DNA of 64,000 nucleotides from Gracilariopsis chorda (taxonomy: Eukaryota > Rhodophyta > Florideophyceae > Gracilariales > Gracilariaceae). The notes beneath the pieces were generated by a model. It saw only the letters and a list, made by a program, of their open reading frames with translations. It did not search any database and was not told where the DNA came from. Positions 22,087 to 29,734 of the stretch are shown here, one piece after another (position 1 is the stretch's first letter; each line of letters starts with the position of its first letter). Both the position numbers and the translations under genes were made by a program. The stretch is from NCBI GenBank assembly GCA_003194525.1, contig NBIV01000077.1, forward strand, positions 62,001-126,000, in the 5' to 3' direction.

Positions 22087-22420
22087 GAACGTGGCTACTA
22101 CACAACGCCTGTAGTCACAAATGACGCGTGACATTGCCCCGTACGTGTCAATCGTGTCAGTTTTTTGGGAAAAATTTGGCCGCAATAGCGTGACATCTCC
22201 TCGTCCAGATTGCTGAGCTGTTGGTTGATGACTACGTAGTACGGAGTTTGTACCAAATTTGATCTCGACGTCGGCCTGTGCCCCCTGCCCTGCCGTAAAT
22301 CGCTCACATCGCGCAATCGTCTCACACCCTGTTCGGGCTCGTCCAACATCTGCCGTTCCCCCTCCTCTTCATCTTCTTCTCATTTCTGATCAAGTGTCCA
22401 CAGAAAGCAGAAAGAGCGAC

Positions 22421-23146
22421 ATGCAAAGACTAGGCCTCACTTTTGTCTCTGGCGCCCCTCTGCCCGCACGAAGCAATCGCTACCAAACAAATGTGTGTAG
22501 GCGGCCCATGATGACGGCCGCCGCCGCCTCGCACACGGTGAATGGAAAGTCCATTTCGGGGCCACTGCAGCCGGTAGGACAAAATCTCTTGGTCAAGATC
22601 GCTGAAGCCGCTGATACCACCGCAGGAGGTTTGATTCTTACAGGGAGCGCAAAGGAAAAGCCAACGTACGGCGAAGTCGTTGAAGCGGGGTCAGGAAAGT
22701 TCTTCCCAAATGGAATGCAGGTTCCAATGAGCATCAGCAAGGGAGAGTACGTTCTTTACGGCAAGTATGGTGGCACTGATCTCGACTACGATGGAGATAA
22801 ACATACCATTGTGACACAAGACGATGTACTTTGCAAGCTGGCGAACGGCGAGTATTCTGCTTCTGCTGTAGAACCAATTCTTGACAGGCTCTTAGTCAAG
22901 GTTGAAGAAAGCGCTGAAGAGACATCATCTGGCATTATTTTGTCCAAGACTGCCAAAGAGAAGTCAACCTCCGGAAAAGTTGTTGCGATGGGTCCCGGCC
23001 GCTTTATGGAAAACGGCCAGACCGAACCTCCAGCTTTTGCAGTTGGTGACACTGTCTTCTATGGCAAGTACAGTGGCACCGAAGTTGAGTTTGGCGGGGA
23101 CGCGTACATGCTCATTCGTGTAGCTGACGTTTACGCCAAGGTGTAG
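22421..23146 (+). CDS. CPN20: Plastid co-chaperonin CPN20 (two GroES domains)
   Basis: The ATG at 22421 gives 241 residues. The upstream extension begins at a TTG, so it is rejected. Residues 1 to about 45 (MQRLGLTFVSGAPLPARSNR...) are basic, Ser/Ala-rich and free of acidic residues, as in a plastid transit peptide. Two tandem GroES/Cpn10 domains follow, about 48-142 (LQPVGQNLLVKI...GGLILTGSAKEKPTYGEVV) and about 145-241 (VEPILDRLLVKV...SGIILSKTAKEKSTSGKVV). Both keep the mobile loop. This duplicated form is found in plastids and works with Cpn60 as its lid, folding stromal proteins such as Rubisco. It is a single exon and about the usual length. This gene is the strongest sign that the organism is photosynthetic. 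Confidence 0.93.
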   Translation: MQRLGLTFVSGAPLPARSNRYQTNVCRRPMMTAAAASHTVNGKSISGPLQPVGQNLLVKIAEAADTTAGGLILTGSAKEKPTYGEVVEAGSGKFFPNGMQVPMSISKGEYVLYGKYGGTDLDYDGDKHTIVTQDDVLCKLANGEYSASAVEPILDRLLVKVEESAEETSSGIILSKTAKEKSTSGKVVAMGPGRFMENGQTEPPAFAVGDTVFYGKYSGTEVEFGGDAYMLIRVADVYAKV

Positions 23147-23581
23147 CAAGCGTGCTGGTCCACTTTAATACTTACACGCAGCATTGCTAATGCATTCTTA
23201 TCCGTGCTCCAGTGTCTTCGTTACAGTCTAGTAAACCGGACCGCGTATTAGCTCCGCCGCTGACTCCGTTCGTAGATTGCTTGTTGCCTTCACTTTGATT
23301 GCATGTTTTGCAACTTACCTTCTAAACTCTGTGCGACAATTCCTACCTCTTTCTTGCTTCCTGCATGTAGAGTATGAGTTCCAAAGAAAAGCTGAACGGA
23401 GTCTGACGCTCTCTGACATCTGGTTGGGATTTCGGCAATTTTGACCTCCCCAGGCCTGATCTCATGAAATAATGGCTTTGTCCGTGCTACACAAAAATCA
23501 CAACTCCTGGAGGTCATCAAGCCCTCGTCAGGTGGCTTAACCATAGCCCAACACCACTTCCATTTCTTCCACTTGACCCTG

Positions 23582-24421
23582 ATGAAGAGTGTAGGATTTG
23601 TGGCTTCCTCCGCCACAGCCCTGTGGCGCTCTTCTGCAGCCAAGATATCTACTGATGCTATCGGGGAGCGCATGGTCTCGCTGGTCTGGTCTGGAAAACC
23701 GGCGAGCACATACACAGTTTTGTATTCTCCGATTGGGGCCAAGTTCCGATCTCGAAGAGTAGTCGCCCACCCGCGAGTCAATCTCAAGGGATTGAAGCCA
23801 GGAACGCCTTACGATGTTCGCGTAACTGGGGACGCATTTGATTCTTCGACCTCCTTCACTACCGTTGCAACTGCACAAGCGCCAGCGGCCGTGGGGGATG
23901 GTGACAGTGCCCCAGATCTCCCCCTTACAGAGCTTTCTAGACTTGAAATAAGAGTTGGAAAGATCATCGAATGTGAGAAGCATCCCGATGCAGACACTCT
24001 CTATGTCGAAAAAGTTGACGTAGGTGAAGAAGAGCCTCGGACAATAGTTTCCGGACTTGTGAAGTATATTCCTCTGGAGAAGATGGTGGGTCGCAGCGTT
24101 GTTGTGTTGTGCAACCTCAAACCACGGGCGATGCGGGGCGTCACGAGTCACGGCATGCTTCTATGCGCTTCCAACGAAGACCATACGGTTGTCGATCCTT
24201 TGTGCGCCCCTCAGGATACTCCAATCGGAGAACTGGTCACTTTTGAGGGTCATAAATCGGCTCCCATAGATCCAAGCAACAGGGCAACGAAGGCCTTTGA
24301 CAGAGTGGCGGACGGCTTGAGCACGAATGAAGCTGGTGTGGCAATGTTTGAAGACGTCCCATTTTCGACGTCAGCCGGACCATGCTTCTCGGCTGAAAAT
24401 GTGATCGGAAGCATCTCATAG
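23582..24421 (+). CDS. Fibronectin III-like + EMAPII/tRNA-binding domain protein
   Basis: The ATG at 23582 gives 279 residues. An N-terminal stretch (MKSVGFVASSATALWRSSAA) is basic and may be an organelle-targeting peptide. About 22-98 looks like a fibronectin type III fold: VSLVWSGKPASTYTVLYSP, VNLKGLKPGTPYDVRVTGD. About 114-220 is a clear OB-fold tRNA-binding domain of the EMAPII/Arc1p/Trbp111 type: SRLEIRVGKIIECEKHPDA, LYVEKVDVGEEEPRTIVSGL, CNLKPRAMRGVTSHGMLLCA. Such domains bind tRNA in trans or as part of aminoacyl-tRNA synthetase complexes. The C-terminal 60 residues are not recognised. Putting an FN3-like domain in front of this domain is unusual. It is a single exon on the same strand as CPN20. 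Confidence 0.85.
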   Translation: MKSVGFVASSATALWRSSAAKISTDAIGERMVSLVWSGKPASTYTVLYSPIGAKFRSRRVVAHPRVNLKGLKPGTPYDVRVTGDAFDSSTSFTTVATAQAPAAVGDGDSAPDLPLTELSRLEIRVGKIIECEKHPDADTLYVEKVDVGEEEPRTIVSGLVKYIPLEKMVGRSVVVLCNLKPRAMRGVTSHGMLLCASNEDHTVVDPLCAPQDTPIGELVTFEGHKSAPIDPSNRATKAFDRVADGLSTNEAGVAMFEDVPFSTSAGPCFSAENVIGSIS

Positions 24422-24495
24422 ATAAACAAGGTAAACTTTACTACTACGCCTGACACTACCTAGTCATAGACTTGCTACTTCTCCAGAAATGTTCT

Positions 24496-25223
24496 TCATA
24501 CGCTGGACGACATGGTCATGTTTTCAAATCGCGGCAGCGCGTCAGGGGGACAGAAACGCGGAGCAGTTCCGTAAAACGGAATTGTGCTTGAACCACCTTC
24601 ACTTTCACATCCGTCCTTCTCAACTCGAAGATACCACCACATTGAAATTCCGCCGAACAAGACTGTCGCTACAATCGACATAATGCAGTATACGAGTTCG
24701 TTGACCGGATAACGCCACCGCAGTCTAACCTGACTAACTTCATTCTGATGGCAGGGCCACAACTCCATACCGCAGGTGGAAGCGGATGTACATCCATCAT
24801 TCACTTTTGGGAAATCCCTTAGCCTGTTGTACTGCACCATCCGCGTGCTATTCCCAACTTTCACGGTAAATAACCAACATGTATAGCGACCTTGTTCAAT
24901 TTGCGAGGCGCTCAAGATCCTCTTTCGCCAACAGGACAACTTGGCTTTCTTGATAAGGCATTCCTTTGGTTTCGCTTTCACCTACACAATAGTACAGAAA
25001 GATAGGAGAGTGTCAGACTTCGTGTTGTCCGTGGAAAAAGAGCCAAGAGAAGAAGAGAAAGGCTTTGAGCCAAACTTACAAACTGACGACTTGGAAATAC
25101 GACGAACTTCAACATGTACAAGAGTACGAGTAATGCCAAAGCAAGAGAGATCACACCCCACACCAGATGAAGCTTGTTTCTCTTGTGTGAGCATGTATGC
25201 TTGAACATATTGCTTAGGTACAT
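24496..25223 (-). CDS. Two-TM cysteine-rich membrane protein, two exons
   Basis: Exon 1 is 25080-25223, an intron runs 24982-25079 (98 nt, GTAAGT donor after CAGTTT, TTGTGTAG acceptor, phase 0), and exon 2 is 24496-24981. The spliced product is 209 residues, starting MYLSNMFKHT. TM1 is about 21-43 (VWGVISLALALLVLLYMLKF). It is followed by an extracellular-type loop of about 100 residues with several Cys and an N-glycosylation site (NST), then TM2 (LVYCIMSIVATVLFGGISMW) and a cytosolic tail. The topology matches channel auxiliary subunits such as BK-beta, but no homology can be claimed. Without the intron both halves are orphan ORFs, so the splice prediction is well supported. Confidence 0.75.
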
Positions 25224-25266
25224 TTTCGAAAAACACGAGCGCTGTAGATACGACGACGGAGTACAG

Positions 25267-25643
25267 TTAAGCGAGAGAAGGTGTTACGCAAGTGTCGATT
25301 GACGTTGTCGGGGGGGCGTCGGTTTCGTGCTTAAGAGTCATTTGGTATCGCGTCCGCGATGTGAACCAGAACGTATTGTCGCCGAGAACGGAGCCATCTC
25401 GAAGCTGAAACCGTTCGCAAGCAACCGCTAACAGACGATATGGCACCTGAGCCGGAATCCGAATGCATGTACAACAGCATGTGTTCCGGAAACGGCAAAC
25501 AGAGAAGATGAACGGTTTCGTAGAAACAAACAGACTAGTAAACGCACACCACAAAAAAGGTTGCTCATGCCGCACGTGACGTCCGTTAAGCGCTTCTCTA
25601 TAGTTGCCAATCTGATATCCAAACGCTCGCTGCCGTCGGCCAT
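25267..25643 (-). CDS. Possible small gene, structure unclear
   Basis: Two overlapping frames look partly coding: 25428-25643 (MADGSERLDIRLATIEKRLT) and 25267-25575 (ending RYQMTLKHETDAPPTTSIDT). A short intron could join the start of the first to the end of the second, but several GT and AG choices are possible and none stands out. No domain is recognised. Confidence 0.28.
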
Positions 25644-25796
25644 GAGTTCAGCTCATGAAACGTGCCCAATACACAGCATTGGGAGGCATATTCCACGCAT
25701 TGCTGAGCGCGATCCAAAGTGAATGAAAAGCTATGAGCAACAAGGCTGTAAATATTACTGGTGGCAAGCCGCCAACATGAACGCAAAGGAAACGTT

Positions 25797-26957
25797 CTAA
25801 AAACCCGGCGTTCTTCCAAGAAGAGCTGTAGTTTCTGTAGGTAGTGTTTGCGGTTGTTCTTGTTCACTGTTGGCGTCCTCCTGATCATGGTTACTGTCCA
25901 AGGAGCCCATAGTGGTGAAGGGAGCGAACTCAACGTCATCATGAAGATGCTCCGGCAAGACGGTGCGAACAGCATGATCAGCACTGTCCAACAAAGACCT
26001 AGGCACGCGATGCAAATTCCAGTTGCTTCGCGCATGTCTCAACAATTTGTCGCTGTACGCAAGCAGCTGTTGATCATAATCGTCCTCGCTGAGATTGGAA
26101 TAGATCTGACGCAGACACAGGTAGGTATGTTGCGCGTGATACAAGGCCAAACCGCGGAAGAAATGGAAGACGCCGATCAAAAAGGTGAGCATCAAATCGA
26201 GCAAAAATCCTACAAAGGCTACGAGAAAGACGGTGAAATTGAGGGTGATGATTGCTATGCCGGGCAAGACAAAGGCGCAAGTTAAGACGATTAGAAGAAA
26301 GGCAGCAGAATGTAAGATGCCTGCTCCAAACAGAACAAACTGCATGCGTGCTGGGACGATGGTTATGTAGAGCAGGGATGAAAGCGCAATCATGATTAAG
26401 GCGGTTGCAGTAGTGGTTGCAATTGTGGGGCGATGCGGCGTAAAAAAAGTGCCGTCGGCGAGAATGGCGGCGATGTAGAATACAAGCGTGACGAAAGCGA
26501 TGTTCATGATGACGACGAACTTAATTCCGTTGGCATACTGGCGTAGCCAGAGGACGTCGGAAGGGTCCTCGACGCCGTAGGCACACTGCAGGTGCTGATT
26601 TTCACATTGCTCTGTAGAATTGCAACCCTCTAAGCGGGTGAGAAGTTGGAGTTGGGCGGGAATTAGGGTGGATTGTTTGCGGATGGAAATGGGATGTGGG
26701 AGGGGGTTGATAGCACTTGTTACCAACACGCGCCAGAAACAAGCGGAGCTTCGCAAGGACGGGCGGTGAGGGCGGCGGGGCGGACAATTCGCGGGTTGCG
26801 CGTGCACGGCAGCCAGCTTACAAACGGCGGTGGTTGGGGCGGGATGAACAGCGGCGAGCGCGGCGCGCGGCGCCAGCACGAGGAAACACGACGTGCAAAC
26901 AAGAAGCGCTGGTAACAACGAACACGGTGACGACAGCTGCGCGTTTGTCTCACGCAT
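25797..26957 (-). CDS. Multi-pass membrane protein, 386 aa
   Basis: The ATG at 26957 starts an N-terminal hydrophobic segment that may be a signal peptide or anchor (about 12-36). A Cys-containing luminal-type stretch follows (GCNSTEQCENQHLQCAYG). Four membrane segments lie at about 146-167, 179-201, 206-232 and 233-262. The soluble tail is acidic at its end and closes with ETTALLG, an acidic-dileucine pattern like endolysosomal/vacuolar sorting signals (inference). I do not recognise the family. It is a single exon. The unusual start (residues 37-90, Pro/Arg-rich) may hide an unrecognised intron or a later start. Confidence 0.6.
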   Translation of the reverse strand: MRETNAQLSSPCSLLPALLVCTSCFLVLAPRAALAAVHPAPTTAVCKLAAVHAQPANCPPRRPHRPSLRSSACFWRVLVTSAINPLPHPISIRKQSTLIPAQLQLLTRLEGCNSTEQCENQHLQCAYGVEDPSDVLWLRQYANGIKFVVIMNIAFVTLVFYIAAILADGTFFTPHRPTIATTTATALIMIALSSLLYITIVPARMQFVLFGAGILHSAAFLLIVLTCAFVLPGIAIITLNFTVFLVAFVGFLLDLMLTFLIGVFHFFRGLALYHAQHTYLCLRQIYSNLSEDDYDQQLLAYSDKLLRHARSNWNLHRVPRSLLDSADHAVRTVLPEHLHDDVEFAPFTTMGSLDSNHDQEDANSEQEQPQTLPTETTALLGRTPGF

Positions 26958-26959
26958 GA

Positions 26960-27411
26960 TATGATATGTACAGGGCGTTGACGTTGAACCAAACGGGAAT
27001 GCTGTTCACTGACAGCCGACGACAGGGATCATGATGAAGATGAAGATGATGAAGAAGATGGGTGAGAGAAAGCGAAGACGTGGCGACGGGCAGCGACGCT
27101 TGAGGTCGGGTGGCGAACGAAGGTGTGGCGGGATGCGCGAGCAGCCGAAATTTGGGTGCCAAATTTTCGGTACAGCGTGCAGTGCAGTAGACCTAAGTTG
27201 GGACACATTTTTCGGTTGGACGCGTGGCGTAATGAGCGGCAGCGGCGGTGAGCGAAGCGCAACAGCTAAGATATCGCATGGCGCTGACGTCTTCCTGTGC
27301 GCAGCTTAATGACACGATGAGTACGAGCCGATATCGACGGACGAGTGCGCCTTGCGGCGCCGCCCGCGAACGGCACCAACGGTACCAATTTGCGCTTCCA
27401 GTGCACGCGCT
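26960..27411. other. Intergenic, promoter side of the membrane protein gene
   Basis: GC-rich DNA with ATG/AAG/AAGATG-type simple sequence (27030-27060). No supported gene. Confidence 0.4.
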
Positions 27412-27913
27412 TGAGAGATGCAATGCAGTGATGAGAAAGCAACAGCCACCAAACTTTACCGAAAAACCAAACATCCCATTAAAAAAATAAATAAAAAATG
27501 CTGTACAAAAAAGTAAACAAAAAAGAAGGCGTCTCTCTATTAAATCAGCTATTTAGGTGTTAGAAAAGAAAAATTCAAGACAAAAGCAATCCACGCCACC
27601 ACCACCACCACCCCCCCACCCCCCTCTCATTCCTCCATGGCAACAGACCCATCCGTCTGCTGCGCTGAGAAATGCAATGCAGTGATGAGAAAGCAACAGC
27701 CACCAAACTTTACCGAAAAACCAAACATCCCATTAAAAAAATAAATAAAAAATGCTGTACAAAAAAGTAAACAAAAAAAGAAGGCGTCTCTCTATTAAAT
27801 CAGCTATTTAGGTGTTAGAAAAGAAAAATTCAAAACAAAAGCAATCCACGCCACCACCACCCCCCACCCCCCTCTCATTCCTCCATGGCAACAGACCCAT
27901 CCGTCTGCTGCGC
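27412..27913. repeat. Tandem duplication of about 250 bp covering the MAPK 3' end
   Basis: Unit 1 (27412-27665) and unit 2 (27666-27913) are nearly identical. They differ mainly in an A run, the CCA/C tract and one G/A substitution. Unit 2 holds the last 13 codons and stop of the kinase gene plus its downstream flank. Unit 1 is an extra copy behind it. The similarity implies a recent event. Confidence 0.9.
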
Positions 27914-29275
27914 GTGATTCGCAAAGCTACTAGCATGGTGACTTGGCGCGCCTCCAACCTTCGCCAATTCAGCCTCCCCCATCGTCGTACTCCGATAATC
28001 GCGCGTCCCACCCCCCGCAGCCTGCTCGCCCGTAATCACCGTCGAGATATCCGTAGATATTGTCCGTCGAGTCATCGCGTAACTGTCCATGTCCTGTCCA
28101 AACTGCTCCGCCTGGCTCGGCAGCATCGACACCCTAGAGCACCGATCCCTCGAAAGCAGCAACTCCTCCCTCGCCTCAGGGTGGTATTCCAAGATTTCCT
28201 TGATGAACTCCAGCCTCATTTCCTCCGCACTAAGCCGCACACGCTCAAACGCAAACTCACGTTCGTCCAGCGGTTGCGTCGTAGCGCCCCACCCAAGGAA
28301 CTTGAACTCGTTAAAGTACGGAAGCGACAGAGCTTCCGAAGCCGTTATTCTCTCCTCCGGGTCAAACGCAAGCAGCCTCTGTAACAGGTAGATGGCGCCC
28401 GCGTCCGCGTCCTTGTAAATCGCCGCCAGCGACGCAGGCGGCTTGCTCGGCAGTCGTTCCAGCGCCTGCGCAAGTCGCTGGTCGCCGATGCGGTCAATAA
28501 CCGCTTGCGACGGCTTTCCAGTCACGTTGAGAATCAGCTCAAACTGGTGCTGCGCATTGAGCCCCGGGAAAAGCGGCTTGCCCCTTCCAAGCATCTCCGC
28601 AAAGATGCATCCCACCGACCACATGTCAATGGCTGTGGAGTACTTGGTCGAGTGCGCAAGGATCAGCTCGGGCGCCCTGTACCAACGCGTAGCCACATAG
28701 TCGGTCCAGAACAGGATTTCCTCGTCGCGTTGGAACGCCGCTCTGGCCAGACCAAAGTCGCACACGCGCAGCTGACAGTTGGAGTCCACCAGAATGTTGC
28801 TGGGGTTCAGATCGCGGTGAAACACTCTAGCAGAGTGTAGAAAGTTGACGGCTCGCAAAAGCTGGAACATGAAGCACTTGACATGTTCGGCGTTGAGTTT
28901 GGTCTTGCTGCGCAACAGGCGCCCCAGGTCGGTGGGCATGAGCTCGAACACGACGAACACGTCGTTGAAACTGTCGCGGTGTCCGGGGATGAGCACGTCC
29001 TTGACGGAGATGATGTTGTCGTGCGTGTGTAGAAAACGGAGAAACTTGAGTTCTCGTAGAATTCTGGTGGCCATGCCGGACGAATCCAAGACGCTCTTTA
29101 TGCGTTTTACGGCGACGCGTTCTCGTTTGACCGAGTCGTAGGCGGCCACTACGACGCCGTAGGCGCCCTCGCCGACCACTTTGTCCACGATGTAGCGCGA
29201 CGACTGTGCGGAGCCGGCGAAGAAGTTGCGAAGAATGGACTCGCGATGGGCGCGCCGGTCGCGCGTCGACGACAT
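27875..29275 (-). CDS. TDY-type MAP kinase
   Basis: The ATG at 29275 (MSSTRDRRAH) gives 466 residues. The 15-codon longer form starts at TTG and is rejected. The kinase domain runs from about 29 to 325: glycine loop VGEGAYGVVVAA (34-45), VAVKRIK Lys (57), catalytic loop HRDLNPSN (153-160), DFGLAR (173-178), activation loop TDY (191-193) and VATRWYRAPE (194-203). TDY and the long C-terminal extension fit the TDY class of plant and algal MAPKs. The catalytic-loop Lys of HRDLKP is Asn (157), which is odd because that Lys normally contacts the gamma-phosphate. The product is a Ser/Thr kinase of a MAPK cascade, phosphorylated on Thr and Tyr of TDY. The 140-residue tail is Ser/Thr-rich. It is divergent from the chorein gene. 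Confidence 0.92.
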   Translation of the reverse strand: MSSTRDRRAHRESILRNFFAGSAQSSRYIVDKVVGEGAYGVVVAAYDSVKRERVAVKRIKSVLDSSGMATRILRELKFLRFLHTHDNIISVKDVLIPGHRDSFNDVFVVFELMPTDLGRLLRSKTKLNAEHVKCFMFQLLRAVNFLHSARVFHRDLNPSNILVDSNCQLRVCDFGLARAAFQRDEEILFWTDYVATRWYRAPELILAHSTKYSTAIDMWSVGCIFAEMLGRGKPLFPGLNAQHQFELILNVTGKPSQAVIDRIGDQRLAQALERLPSKPPASLAAIYKDADAGAIYLLQRLLAFDPEERITASEALSLPYFNEFKFLGWGATTQPLDEREFAFERVRLSAEEMRLEFIKEILEYHPEAREELLLSRDRCSRVSMLPSQAEQFGQDMDSYAMTRRTISTDISTVITGEQAAGGGTRDYRSTTMGEAELAKVGGAPSHHASSFANHAQQTDGSVAMEE

Positions 29276-29734
29276 GGCGCAAGCAGCGTGGGGTAAAGGG
29301 TGCAAAGGGGAAGTATGCAAAGGCGGTGGAGATGGCGAACAAGCGTGTGGTAAGCGTTGAAGAGCTCTTTACGTTGTGGGTTGAGTTGTGCCGCTCAAGT
29401 ACAGGATAGTTAAAGTTTGACAGCAACGAAGGGGGGGGGGGCTAAATTACTTGAGACGGCACACAACACGCGGTGCGCGCGGCGATGAGGTCTTGTCGCA
29501 ACGCGAGGTGGCGACGAGGACGCATCGCGACGTATGGCACTCGTACACGTGGCGAGTGGCAGAAGAAAGCGCAGTTCGCGTGACCAGCGTCACGACTGTC
29601 AGCGCGCGCTCGATTTGCGCTTGCGCCTGCGCCTGCGCTTGCGCTTGCGCTTGCGCTTGCGCTTCGCGCGCGGCCGAACCGAAAGAGGCGCGCGCGCGAA
29701 TGTCCCCCGCGCGCTCTCGCCGCCGCCTCCTTCC
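29276..29734. promoter_or_regulatory. Shared upstream region of divergent MAPK and chorein genes
   Basis: 460 bases lie between the two start codons. A G10 run lies near 29431. A hexamer repeat of TTGCGC/CTGCGC (about 8 units) runs 29615-29662. No clear TATA box. Confidence 0.5.
29615..29662. repeat. TTGCGC hexamer microsatellite
   Basis: Eight six-base units, six TTGCGC and two CTGCGC. If the upstream ATG at 29534 were used, it would encode an Arg-Leu repeat. Confidence 0.9.
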
